Origin: an uncultured Dysosmobacter sp.
GTDB taxonomy: Bacteria > Bacillota > Clostridia > Oscillospirales > Oscillospiraceae
NCBI GenBank assembly: GCA_934565855.1
Contig: CAKTIO010000001.1
Span: forward strand, 310,001-374,000
Direction: 5' to 3'
DNA: 64,000 nucleotides
This document shows positions 52,602-61,773 of this stretch, piece after piece. The number at the start of each line of letters is the position of its first letter. Within the stretch, counting starts at the first letter, position 1. The notes beneath the pieces are model-generated. The model ran no database searches. It was given only the letters and a program-made list of their open reading frames with translations, and was not told the DNA's origin. The position numbers were made by a program, and so were the translations under genes.

Positions 52602-53981
52602 TTACCTGCTGAACCTCTCCGCCACCTGGATCATGATGGCACACTCCATTCTCTTCCGGAACAGCTCGCAGCCGTATTCATATGTCCCCTGAATGCTTCC
52701 CGTGGCATGGTAGGCATTGGCGGCGCAACCGCCGGAGCAGTACAGCTTCGCCCAGCAGTCCGCGCACTCCGGACGGGTATAGGCGTTGCAGCTGCGGAAC
52801 TCGCTCTGGATGGGTTCATTCTGCACACCGTCCCAGATATTTCCCAGCTTAAACCTTTCGTCTCCCACAAACTGATGGCAGGGGTACAGGTCTCCCCAAG
52901 GCGTTACCGCCATGTACTCCGTTCCGGAGCCGCAGCCGGAAATACGCTTATAGATACAGGGACCTCCAGTGAGGTCGATCATATAGTGGTAGAAGGTAAA
53001 GGGTCTTCCCTCCTTCTTCCGCTGGAGCATCAGCTTTGCCAGCTGCTCATACTGCTCCATTACAATGGGCAGGTCCTCCTGAGTCAGGGCGGCGGGGTCC
53101 TCCGGCGCGCAGACCACCGGCTCCATGCTCAATTCCGTAAAGCCCAGGTCCAGCATGGTCTGAATGTCCTTCAAAAAGTCCGGATTGGCGTGAGTGAAGG
53201 TACCTCGCATGTAATAGTTCTGATTGCCCCGCGCCTTGACCAGCTTCTGGAACTTCGGCACAATGCGGTCCCAGCTGCCGTTTCCGGCATAGTCCACCCG
53301 GCAGCGGTCATGGATCTCCTTTCTTCCGTCCAGAGACAGCACCACGTTGCTCATCTCCCGGTTTGCAAAGTCGATCACATCATCGTCAATGAGCATGCCG
53401 TTGGTGGTCAGCGTAAACCGGAAGTTTTTGTTGGCGGCTTTTTCCACGCTTCTGGCGTATGCCACCAGCTGCTTCACCACATCCCAGTTCATCAGCGGCT
53501 CGCCGCCGAAGAAATCCACCTCCAGGTTCCGGCGGGTGCCGGAATGCTCGATCAGGAAGTCCAGCGCCTGCTTTCCCACCTCAAAGCTCATCACCGCGCG
53601 GTCGCCGTTATATTTGCCCTGGCTGGCAAAGCAGTAGGCACAGTTCAGGTTGCAGGTGTGCGCCACATGCAGGCACAACGCCTTGATCACGCCGCCGCTG
53701 CGCTCCTTGAACGTGTCCGCCAGCGGGGCGAAGGTATCGGGCGTAAACAGCTTGCCCGCCTGCTTCAGGGCTTCCACATCCTGAATGCACTGACGGAGCT
53801 CCTCCTCATTCACATCCGGACGGTCTCCGTATTTCTCCAGCATGGCGGCGATGATCTCCTCCGCGCTGTGCTGCGGGAACATTCCAATGATGTCATACGC
53901 CACCTCGTCCACCGCATGGATCGAGCCGGAGCAGGTATCCAGCACGATATTCCAGCCGTTCAGCTGATATTGATGTACCAT
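52602..53981 (-). CDS. scfB: SCIFF peptide maturase, radical SAM/SPASM
   Basis: About 459 residues. It forms thioether cross-links in the small SCIFF precursor encoded just upstream. An N-terminal RiPP-recognition-like segment (VHQYQLNGWNIVLDTCSGSI) is followed by the radical-SAM motif CNLNCAYC, FFGGEPLMNWD, and a C-terminal SPASM region with many cysteines, including CADCWAKLYCSGGC. The ATG at 53981 follows GGAGG; a longer frame runs into the intergenic terminator and is rejected. This gene pair is nearly universal in Clostridia. Confidence 0.96.
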   Translation of the reverse strand: MVHQYQLNGWNIVLDTCSGSIHAVDEVAYDIIGMFPQHSAEEIIAAMLEKYGDRPDVNEEELRQCIQDVEALKQAGKLFTPDTFAPLADTFKERSGGVIKALCLHVAHTCNLNCAYCFASQGKYNGDRAVMSFEVGKQALDFLIEHSGTRRNLEVDFFGGEPLMNWDVVKQLVAYARSVEKAANKNFRFTLTTNGMLIDDDVIDFANREMSNVVLSLDGRKEIHDRCRVDYAGNGSWDRIVPKFQKLVKARGNQNYYMRGTFTHANPDFLKDIQTMLDLGFTELSMEPVVCAPEDPAALTQEDLPIVMEQYEQLAKLMLQRKKEGRPFTFYHYMIDLTGGPCIYKRISGCGSGTEYMAVTPWGDLYPCHQFVGDERFKLGNIWDGVQNEPIQSEFRSCNAYTRPECADCWAKLYCSGGCAANAYHATGSIQGTYEYGCELFRKRMECAIMIQVAERFSR

Positions 53982-54003
53982 AAATCCTCCATATACCCAT
54001 AAA

Positions 54004-54028
54004 AAATGCCGCCGATACGGCGGCATTT
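54004..54028 (-). terminator. Internal terminator between scfA and scfB
   Basis: On the minus strand an 11-bp stem AAATGCCGCCG/CGGCGGCATTT (54028-54018 with 54014-54004) is followed by a run of T. It sits between precursor and maturase genes, so it may limit maturase expression relative to precursor. Confidence 0.85.
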
Positions 54029-54042
54029 CTTATCAGCTTTTC

Positions 54043-54189
54043 TTACTTATTTGCGCTCTCGCACTTCTGATTTGCAATGCCGCAGCTGGTCTTGCAGGCA
54101 GACTGGCAGGAGGTCTGGCACTCGCCGCAGCCGCCGTTCTTTGCGCTCTCGCACAGATTGCGCGTCTCAAGAGTCTCAATTCTATTCAT
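54043..54189 (-). CDS. scfA: SCIFF ribosomal peptide precursor
   Basis: A 48-residue cysteine-rich peptide starting MNRIETLETRNL at 54189. The core CGECQTSCQSACKTSC is the SCIFF hallmark. It has seven cysteines (13, 21, 24, 28, 32, 36, 43) where the family name implies six. Residue 37, which is threonine and the reported thioether acceptor in Clostridium thermocellum CteA, is glycine here. It is transcribed from a near-consensus promoter and followed by a terminator, then scfB. The mature product is a ranthipeptide-type RiPP of uncertain role. Confidence 0.95.
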   Translation of the reverse strand: MNRIETLETRNLCESAKNGGCGECQTSCQSACKTSCGIANQKCESANK

Positions 54190-54258
54190 GATGCAAGTCT
54201 CCATTTCTGCTTGCTCTTCTCGCACTCCGGCGGCAGCAAGCTGATGATATCGGGTGAA

Positions 54259-54287
54259 ACTATATCACATTTGATGTAAATTGTCAA
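54259..54287 (-). promoter_or_regulatory. scfA promoter
   Basis: On the minus strand TTGACA (54287-54282) and TATAGT (54264-54259) with a 17-base spacer, a strong sigma-A-type promoter about 60 bases before the SCIFF gene. Confidence 0.85.
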
Positions 54288-54326
54288 GAAATCCGCCCAT
54301 TTCCTTTTCCCGTGCCGCCGCGTTTT

Positions 54327-54920
54327 TCAAAAAAGGATCTTCTCCGGCGGGATCCGGTCCTTCTCTGTCACCGGGCGAAGCACCCGGCAGGGCGCACCCG
54401 CCGCGACGACCCCCGCAGGAATATCCCGTGTGACCACGCTTCCGGCGCCAATGACAGCCCCCGCGCCGATGGTCACCCCACCGCAGACGGTGGCATTGGC
54501 GCCGATCCAGACATTCTCCTCCAGCGTAATGGGGGCGGAGGTGCCGATCCCCTGTCCGCGCTGCTCCGGGTCTACGGAATGCCCGGAGCAAGACAGACAG
54601 ACCCCCGGCGCAATAAAGGCTCCCGCACCGATGTGGACCGGGGATGTATCCAGAATCACACAGTTGTAATTGATCACCGCCAGCCCATGCGTGTGGATGT
54701 TAAAGCCGTAATCGCAGTGAAAATCCGGCTCGATCCCGGTCATGGGGTGGCAGGTACCCAGCAGATCTTGCAAAAGCTCCCGGCGCCTTTCCTGCTGGTC
54801 CGGGGCAGTCCGGTTATATTCCCAGCAAAGCTGCCTGGCACGGCGCTGCGCCTCCGTGGGAATGTTTTCATATCCGCTGGCATATGCCGCAGACCGCTTC
54901 ATGATCTCCAATACATTCAT
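54327..54920 (-). CDS. Sugar O-acetyltransferase (maltose/galactoside acetyltransferase type)
   Basis: A 197-residue left-handed beta-helix acetyltransferase of the Maa/LacA/NodL type, using acetyl-CoA. The N-terminal helical cap has ASGYENIPTEAQRRAR; the hexapeptide repeats include NVWIGANATVCGGVTIGAGA and AVIGAGSVVTRDIPAG; the catalytic His is in CSGHSVDPEQR. The acceptor sugar is unknown. It is upstream of scfA but separated by the scfA promoter. Confidence 0.92.
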   Translation of the reverse strand: MNVLEIMKRSAAYASGYENIPTEAQRRARQLCWEYNRTAPDQQERRRELLQDLLGTCHPMTGIEPDFHCDYGFNIHTHGLAVINYNCVILDTSPVHIGAGAFIAPGVCLSCSGHSVDPEQRGQGIGTSAPITLEENVWIGANATVCGGVTIGAGAVIGAGSVVTRDIPAGVVAAGAPCRVLRPVTEKDRIPPEKILF

Positions 54921-54948
54921 ATACTGCTCCTTATCATAGGAAAATCGT

Positions 54949-54975
54949 CCTCCGCTTCCCGCGCGGAGGTATTTT
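54949..54975 (+). terminator. Orphan terminator-like hairpin
   Basis: CCTCCGC (54949-54955) pairs with GCGGAGG (54963-54969) and is followed by TATTTTT. No plus-strand gene lies just before it. It may insulate the fatty-acid operon from upstream antisense transcription. Confidence 0.4.
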
Positions 54976-55063
54976 TATGATTTTATCATGCCGGAAAACC
55001 GGATGCAAAGCATTTCCGCGCCGCGGCTGCCTATGAAAAAATAGCGGGACCGAAAAATTTTAC

Positions 55064-55134
55064 TTGACATTTGGCGTTGGTATGGTATTATCTGCTTAAA
55101 TAATTTTACTTAAAATATTTTAATTAAAATTATT
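55064..55134 (+). promoter_or_regulatory. Fatty-acid operon promoter and candidate operator
   Basis: TTGACA (55064-55069) and TATTAT (55086-55091), 16 bases apart, form the promoter. Just downstream are two overlapping perfect 14-bp palindromes, TTAAAATATTTTAA (55110-55123) and ATTTTAATTAAAAT (55117-55130). They lie inside a wider inverted repeat (55099-55108 with 55125-55134). The site covers the predicted start of transcription, the usual position for a fatty-acid repressor such as FapR or FabT; neither gene is in the window. Confidence 0.7.
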
Positions 55135-55161
55135 TCACTATTATCGCTAAGGAGAATCACC

Positions 55162-55389
55162 ATGACCTTTGAAGAAGTAAGAGATATTATTGTTGACACC
55201 CTCGCCTGCGAACCGGAAGAGGTCAAGCCCGAGACCAATCTGGCAGAGGACCTTGCCGCCGACTCCCTCGCCATTGTGGAGCTGACGATGGCGCTGGAGG
55301 AGAAGACCGGGACCTCCATCGCAGAGGAGGACGCGGCAAAGCTGAAAACCGTCAATGACATTCTGAATTACCTGTCCTCCCACAAGTAA
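55162..55389 (+). CDS. acpP: Acyl carrier protein
   Basis: A 75-residue acidic carrier protein. The phosphopantetheine serine is in the LAADSLAIVEL motif. It is first gene of the fatty-acid operon, directly behind the promoter and operator, with AAGGAGAA before the ATG. A hairpin after it probably raises its transcript level above that of the enzymes downstream. Confidence 0.95.
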   Translation: MTFEEVRDIIVDTLACEPEEVKPETNLAEDLAADSLAIVELTMALEEKTGTSIAEEDAAKLKTVNDILNYLSSHK

Positions 55390-55396
55390 TCTGAGC

Positions 55397-55433
55397 CCCG
55401 CCGGATATGCTCCGGCGGGTCCGTTTCTCTTTT
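55397..55433 (+). terminator. Leaky terminator between acpP and accB
   Basis: A perfect 8-bp stem CCCGCCGG/CCGGCGGG (55397-55404 with 55412-55419) is followed by a T/C-rich TCCGTTTCTCTTTT. Since the operon continues, it is likely a partial terminator or an mRNA-stabilising hairpin. Confidence 0.6.
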
Positions 55434-55450
55434 CAGGAAAGGATCACCAA

Positions 55451-55870
55451 ATGACCAACCAAGAAATATCTGAACTGATCGCTCTGTTTGACCGCAGCAC
55501 GGCTCTGTCCATGAAGGTATCCGGCGGCGGCTTTTCCCTGGAGCTGGACCGGCATGGAGACGCCTCCCGTCCCGCGCCCTCCGCGCCTGCCGGTGCGGCG
55601 CCGGCTGCTGAACAGCCTGCCGTTCCCACCGGAGCGTTTATCAAGGCGCCGCTGGTGGGTACCTTCTACGCCGCCGCGTCTCCCGACCAGCCGCCCTACG
55701 TCCGCGCCGGAGACCGGGTGAACAAGGGGCAGACCGTCTGTCTGATCGAAGCCATGAAAATGATGAGCGAGGTCACAGCCCCCTGCGACTGCATCATCGA
55801 AGAGGTTCTGGCGGAAAACGGCGGACTGCTGGCGTTCGACGCCCCCATTTTCCGTTACCGGGAGGTCTGA
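55451..55870 (+). CDS. accB: Biotin carboxyl carrier protein of acetyl-CoA carboxylase
   Basis: A 139-residue carrier subunit. The N-terminal helix-rich part is followed by an Ala/Pro-rich linker (about residues 37-60) and the biotinyl domain. The biotinylated lysine is in the IEAMKMMSEV motif, and the thumb-like segment GTFYAAASPDQPPYV is also present. AGGAAAGGA precedes the ATG. It precedes accC by two bases. Confidence 0.95.
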   Translation: MTNQEISELIALFDRSTALSMKVSGGGFSLELDRHGDASRPAPSAPAGAAPAAEQPAVPTGAFIKAPLVGTFYAAASPDQPPYVRAGDRVNKGQTVCLIEAMKMMSEVTAPCDCIIEEVLAENGGLLAFDAPIFRYREV

Positions 55871-55872
55871 GT

Positions 55873-57258
55873 ATGTTCAAGCGGATCCTCATCGCCAACC
55901 GGGGAGAGATTGCCCTGCGCATTCTGCGGGCATGCCGGGAGCTGGACATTGAAACCGTGGCAGCCTACTCCACCGCGGATGCGGACGCCCTGCACGTCCA
56001 GCTGGCGACCCGGAGCGTGTGCATCGGTCCCTCCCGGGCGGCGGACAGCTATCTCAATCAGGATGCCCTGCTGACGGTGGCAAAAGCCACCGGCTGTGAC
56101 GCTGTTCATCCCGGCTATGGCTTTTTATCGGAAAATGCGGAATTTGCTGACCGCTGCGCCCAGGCGGGTCTGGTTTTCATCGGTCCCTCCGGCGACACCA
56201 TCCGTGCAGCCGGAAGCAAAGCCACTGCCTGCGCCAAAATGCGGCAGGCACAGGTCCCCACCGTTCCCGGCTCGGACGGCGCTGTTCCCGATGTGGAAAC
56301 CGCGCTGCGCATTGCCGAAGAGGTAGGCTACCCCGTTCTTTTGAAAGCCAGCGCAGGCGGGGGCGGACGAGGCATCCGCCGCTGCGATGATCCGGCAGCC
56401 CTGCCAGCCGCCTTTGCGGAGGCACAGGCAGAGGCGGTCGCCTGCTTCGGAAACGGGGAGATGTATCTGGAAAAGTGCATTCTGAATCCCAGGCACATTG
56501 AATTTCAGATTCTGGCGGACACACAGGGACACACCATTCACCTGTTTGACCGTGACTGCTCGGTTCAGCGGCGCAACCAGAAGCTGATTGAAGAAGCTCC
56601 CGCCCGCTGTCTGACACCCGGTCTCCGGGCGGAAATGGGCGCGGCAGCTGTCCGCGCCGCCCAGGCAGTGGGATATACCAACGCCGGAACAGTGGAGTTT
56701 CTTTTAGATGAAAGCAACCGCTTCTATTTTATGGAGATCAATACCCGCATTCAGGTGGAGCACGGCGTCACGGAGATGATCACCGGCATTGATCTGGTGC
56801 GGGAGCAGCTGCGCATAGCCGCGGGACTGCCGCTGCCCTGCCGGCAGGAGGACGTTGCCATTCACGGACACGCCATTGAATGCCGCATCAACGCGGAGGA
56901 CCCCCACGCCGGCTTCCGCCCCTGCCCCGGACGGGCGGAATTCGTCCACTTTCCCGGCGGATGCGGCGTGCGGGTGGATTCCTGCCTTTACACCGGCTAT
57001 ACCCTGCCGCCCTTTTATGACTCCCTTGCCGCAAAGCTGCTGGTTCACGCTCCCACCCGGCTGGAAGCCATCCGCCGGATGCGGCGCGCCCTGGAGGAGC
57101 TGATGATCGAAGGCTTCCCCACCACCGCACAGCTGGCGCATTTGGTGCTGTACCAGCCGGACTACATCCGCGGCGCCTGCACCACCGCCTTTCTGGAAGA
57201 GCATTTGCAGGAGCTGGTGGACCTGGACCGCCGCGCCGATCAAGAGGAGGACCGCTGA
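55873..57258 (+). CDS. accC: Biotin carboxylase subunit of acetyl-CoA carboxylase
   Basis: Carboxylates the biotin of AccB using ATP and bicarbonate. It has 461 residues. MFKRILIANRGEIALRI is the signature start; the ATP-grasp glycine loop is KASAGGGGRGIR; catalytic motifs include EKCILNPRHIEFQI and FMEINTRIQVEHGVTE. In the last motif the usual P of VEHPVTE is G. The stop overlaps the accD start (TGATG). Confidence 0.96.
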   Translation: MFKRILIANRGEIALRILRACRELDIETVAAYSTADADALHVQLATRSVCIGPSRAADSYLNQDALLTVAKATGCDAVHPGYGFLSENAEFADRCAQAGLVFIGPSGDTIRAAGSKATACAKMRQAQVPTVPGSDGAVPDVETALRIAEEVGYPVLLKASAGGGGRGIRRCDDPAALPAAFAEAQAEAVACFGNGEMYLEKCILNPRHIEFQILADTQGHTIHLFDRDCSVQRRNQKLIEEAPARCLTPGLRAEMGAAAVRAAQAVGYTNAGTVEFLLDESNRFYFMEINTRIQVEHGVTEMITGIDLVREQLRIAAGLPLPCRQEDVAIHGHAIECRINAEDPHAGFRPCPGRAEFVHFPGGCGVRVDSCLYTGYTLPPFYDSLAAKLLVHAPTRLEAIRRMRRALEELMIEGFPTTAQLAHLVLYQPDYIRGACTTAFLEEHLQELVDLDRRADQEEDR

Positions 57259-58120
57259 TGGAATCTGTATTTGCCCGCCGCCGCCAGCGTCTGCTGGCAA
57301 TGAAGGCAATGCGGGACGGACACACCCACGGGACCGTTCACGGCAGCGAGGAGCAAACCTGCCCGCAGTGCAGAAAGACCGTCACCGGGGCGGAGCTGTC
57401 CCGCTCTCTGTATGTCTGCCCCCATTGCAGCCACCATTTTCCCATTGGGGCGTACTACCGTCTCAGCACCATTTTAGACTCCGGGTCCTTCCGGGAGCTG
57501 AACCCCCGGCTCTGCTCCGGCGACCCGCTGCAATTTCCCGGCTACCGGGAAAAGCTCTCTGCCGCGCTGCGGAAAACCGGTCTAACCGAAGCGGTGGTCA
57601 CTGCTGCCGGCAGCATTGACGGTCACCGGGTCGTGACCGCCGTGATGGACAGCCGCTTTCTCATGGGCAGCATGAGCGCCGCCGTAGGGGAAAAGATCAC
57701 CCTTGCCATCGAGTCCGCCATAAAGTGGAGGCTGCCGCTTATCATCTTCTGCGCCAGCGGCGGCGCACGGATGCAGGAGGGCATTTTCTCTCTGATGCAG
57801 ATGGCAAAAACCAGCGCCGCGCTGGCACAGCTGGACTCCAAGGGGCTTCTTTACCTCTCCGTACTGACGGACCCCACCACCGGCGGCGTAACCGCCAGCT
57901 TTGCCTCTCTAGGCGACATCGTGCTTGCCGAACCCAATGCGCTCATCGGCTTTGCCGGTCCCCGGGTCATTGAGCAGACCATCGGGCAGTCTCTGCCGGA
58001 GGGCTTCCAGCGCTCGGAGTATTTGCAGGAGCATGGATTTGTAGACAGCATCGTGGACCGCCGGGACCTGCGGACAGTGCTCAGCCGCCTGCTGGCGTTG
58101 CACAGCAAGGGAGGACGCGC

Positions 58121-58124
<4 letters not shown>
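57258..58124 (+). CDS. accD: Acetyl-CoA carboxylase carboxyltransferase subunit beta
   Basis: A 288-residue beta subunit. The N-terminal zinc ribbon is intact, with pairs CPQC and CPHC. The carboxyltransferase crotonase-like core shows ASGGARMQEGI and LTDPTTGGVTASFA. It acts with AccA to move carboxyl from biotin to acetyl-CoA, giving malonyl-CoA. Overlaps at both ends couple it to accC and accA. Confidence 0.96.
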
Positions 58125-58941
<817 letters not shown>

Positions 58942-58945
<4 letters not shown>

Positions 58946-59889
58946 ACGGAATCAAGATCAAGGGGACCGGTCGCGCCGTCCCCGCCCATATCGTGACCAA
59001 CACGGACCTGACCCGCCGGGTGGATACCGACGAGGAGTGGATCCGCTCCCGCACCGGGATCGAACGCCGCCGCCACATCACCACGGAATCCCATCTGGAG
59101 CTGTGCTGCGCCGCTGCCCGGCAGGCGCTGGACCACGCTGGGATCTCCCCGCAGGAGGTCGGTGCCTGCATCGTGGCGACCCTGACTGCCGACGACCTGG
59201 TCCCCTCTGCCGCCTGCGCGGTGCAGCGGGAGCTGGGTCTGCCAGATGACAGCATTTGCTTTGACCTGAACGCCGCCTGCACCGGCTTTCTCTTCGCCAT
59301 GCACACAATGGAGTGCCTGCTGAACGCCTCTCCCAGAAAATACGGTCTGGTCATCGGCGCGGAGTGCCTCAGCCGCATCATCAACTGGGAGGACCGCTCC
59401 ACCTGTATTCTCTTTGGAGATGGCGCAGGCGCCGCCGTGCTGGAGAGCGCTCCCGAATATCCCAGCCTTTACGCAGTCACCGGCTGCCACGGAAACGACA
59501 CCCTGCTTCATGTGGGCGGCGTGGGACCCGGAAAACGCTCTCAGCTGTCCATGCAGGGCGCCGCTGTATTCAAATTCGCGGTGGAAGCTGTTCCCTACTG
59601 CATGGACCAGGTCCTGCAAAGGGCTGGAAAAACCATTGCCGACGTGGACTTTTTCGTTTTCCACCAGGCAAACGCCCGCATCATTGACCGCGTGGTGCGA
59701 AAGTACCGGATCCCGGCGGAAAAATACTACAAAAACATCAGCGAATACGGCAACACCTCTGCCGCCAGCATTCCTCTGGTCCTCAGCGAGCTGTGGGACC
59801 TTGGAAAGGTCCGCTCCGGCAGCCGCGTTCTCATCGTCGGCTTTGGCGGCGGTCTGACGTGGGGCGGCGCGCTTGCCGAATTTGCCTGA
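58942..59889 (+). CDS. fabH: 3-oxoacyl-ACP synthase III
   Basis: Starts fatty-acid synthesis by condensing an acyl-CoA primer with malonyl-ACP. It has 315 residues, thiolase fold. The Cys-His-Asn triad is visible as NAACTGF, FHQANAR and EYGNTSAAS; the final GFGGGLTWGGAL is the FabH C-terminal signature. Primer preference (acetyl or branched) cannot be told. It is coupled to accA by an ATGA overlap. Confidence 0.96.
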
Positions 59890-59905
59890 CACAGGAGGGT
59901 ATGCA

Positions 59906-60838
59906 ATGAAGCTCAATGAACTGCTGGGAACCGAGTTTCCCATTATTCAGGGCGGCATGGCGAACATCGCCACCGGCGAGTTTGCCGCCGCCGTTGCCAA
60001 TGCCGGCGCGCTGGGCATGATCGCCACCGGCGGCTGGGACGGAGACCGCCTTCGGCAGGAGATCCGTCGGGCAAAGGACCTGACGGACAAGCCCTTCGGC
60101 GTGAACATCATGCTGATGAGTCCCTATGTGGAGGACATTGCCCGCATTGTGGTGGAGGAGGGCGTCCGCTTTGTCACCACCGGTGCAGGCAACCCCGGCA
60201 AATATCTGCCCGCGTGGAAGGACGCCGGCATCAAGGTCATGCCCGTGGTCGCTGCGGGCATTCTTGCCCAGCGGCTCTCCCGCTATGATGTGGACGCCTT
60301 CATTGCCGAGGGCTGCGAATCCGGCGGACACATCGGCGAGATGAATACGATGGCGCTGGTCCCGCAGGTGGTGGACGCCGTGAGCCAGCCGGTCATCGCT
60401 GCCGGCGGCATTGCGGACGGACGGCAGGTCGCCGCCGCCTTTGCCCTGGGTGCCTGCGGCATTCAAATCGGCACTTGCCTGCTGGTCAGCGAGGAATGCC
60501 CCATTCACGAGAACTACAAAAAGGCGCTGCTGGCGGCAAAGGACAGCGACACGATGGTCACCGGACGCTCCAGCGGTGCGCCGGTGCGGGTCCTGAAAAA
60601 CAAAATGGCGCGGAAATATCTGAAGATGGAGCGGGAAAACCTGCCTCTGGAGCAGTTGGAAAAGCTGACGCTGGGGTCCCTCCGCCGCGCCGTGCTGGAA
60701 GGGGATGTGGACGGCGGCAGCCTGATGGCTGGACAGGTCGCCGGAATGCTGCATGAGATCCGTCCTCTGCGCCAGATTTTTGAGGACCTGATGAAGGGCT
60801 GCCAGACCCGTCTGGATGAAATGGTGGCAGAGCGATGA
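59906..60838 (+). CDS. fabK: Enoyl-ACP reductase II, FMN-dependent
   Basis: Reduces the trans-2-enoyl-ACP double bond in each elongation cycle. It has 310 residues with an FMN-binding TIM barrel of the nitronate-monooxygenase superfamily. PIIQGGMANIATGEFA is the FabK start; GCESGGHIGEM holds the catalytic histidine; AAGGIADGRQVAAAFALGA binds FMN phosphate. The ATG at 59906 follows AGGAGGG. This class replaces FabI and is insensitive to triclosan in characterised species. Confidence 0.94.
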   Translation: MKLNELLGTEFPIIQGGMANIATGEFAAAVANAGALGMIATGGWDGDRLRQEIRRAKDLTDKPFGVNIMLMSPYVEDIARIVVEEGVRFVTTGAGNPGKYLPAWKDAGIKVMPVVAAGILAQRLSRYDVDAFIAEGCESGGHIGEMNTMALVPQVVDAVSQPVIAAGGIADGRQVAAAFALGACGIQIGTCLLVSEECPIHENYKKALLAAKDSDTMVTGRSSGAPVRVLKNKMARKYLKMERENLPLEQLEKLTLGSLRRAVLEGDVDGGSLMAGQVAGMLHEIRPLRQIFEDLMKGCQTRLDEMVAER

Positions 60839-61773
60839 AACTTGGATTTTTATATGCCGGACAGGGGGCGCAGCACCCCGGAATGGGCGCGGACCTTTAT
60901 GACGCCTACCCTGCCTTCCGCGCCGTGCTGGACAGCGCGGACGTGGACTTTGACCTGAAAGCCACCTGCTTTTCCGACCCGGAGAGCGTGCTGAACCAGA
61001 CCCGGTACACCCAGCCCTGCATGGTGGCGTTTGCCGCCGGACTGACCGCAGTGCTGGCGCAGCAGGGCATTATCCCGGCAGTCACTGCCGGACTGTCTCT
61101 GGGAGAATACTCCGCCCTTCACGCTGCCGGAGTGCTGGACGCAAAAACGGTGATCGCTACCGCCGCCTTCCGTGGCAAGGTCATGGAACAGGCGGCGCAG
61201 GGAATCGACTGCGCCATGATCGCCGTGCTGGGGTTGGACCGGGAAGCCGTGCAGTCCGTCTGCGGGGAGGCGTCCCCCCTAGGCGTGGTGGAAGCCTGTA
61301 ATTTCAACTGTCCCGGACAAATCGTCATCTCCGGAGAAGCCGCCGCAGTCAAGCGTGCCGCCGAGCTTGCCAAGGAGCGAGGTGCCAAGCGCTGCCTGCC
61401 CCTGAAGGTCAGCGGTCCCTTCCACACCTCTCTGCTGCGTCCCGCAGGAGACGCCCTGCGGGAGTATTTTCAGGGCATTTCCTTCGGTACACCCGCCATT
61501 CCGGTGCTGTTCAACTGTCTGGGGCGGGAGATGTCCCCCACCGACACCATTCCGGCACTGCTGGAGCGGCAGGTGCAGAGCGGGGTTTATCTGGAGGACT
61601 GCATCCGCCGCATGGGCGGGCTGGGCGTAGACGCCATCGTGGAGATCGGTCCCGGAAAGGCTCTGACCGGCTTCGTCCGGAAAACGCTGCCGGGTCTGCC
61701 CTGCTTCCCTGTGGAGACCGCGGCGGACGTGGCTGCCCTGCCGGAAAGGCTGAAAGGAGTAGAGAGCGAATGA
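60835..61773 (+). CDS. fabD: Malonyl-CoA-ACP transacylase
   Basis: Loads malonyl onto ACP. It has 312 residues. The start LGFLYAGQGAQHPGMG is the MCAT signature; the nucleophilic serine is in GLSLGEYSAL and the catalytic histidine in SGPFHTSLL. It overlaps both fabK and fabG as ATGA, so translation is coupled along this stretch. Confidence 0.96.
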   Translation: MKLGFLYAGQGAQHPGMGADLYDAYPAFRAVLDSADVDFDLKATCFSDPESVLNQTRYTQPCMVAFAAGLTAVLAQQGIIPAVTAGLSLGEYSALHAAGVLDAKTVIATAAFRGKVMEQAAQGIDCAMIAVLGLDREAVQSVCGEASPLGVVEACNFNCPGQIVISGEAAAVKRAAELAKERGAKRCLPLKVSGPFHTSLLRPAGDALREYFQGISFGTPAIPVLFNCLGREMSPTDTIPALLERQVQSGVYLEDCIRRMGGLGVDAIVEIGPGKALTGFVRKTLPGLPCFPVETAADVAALPERLKGVESE

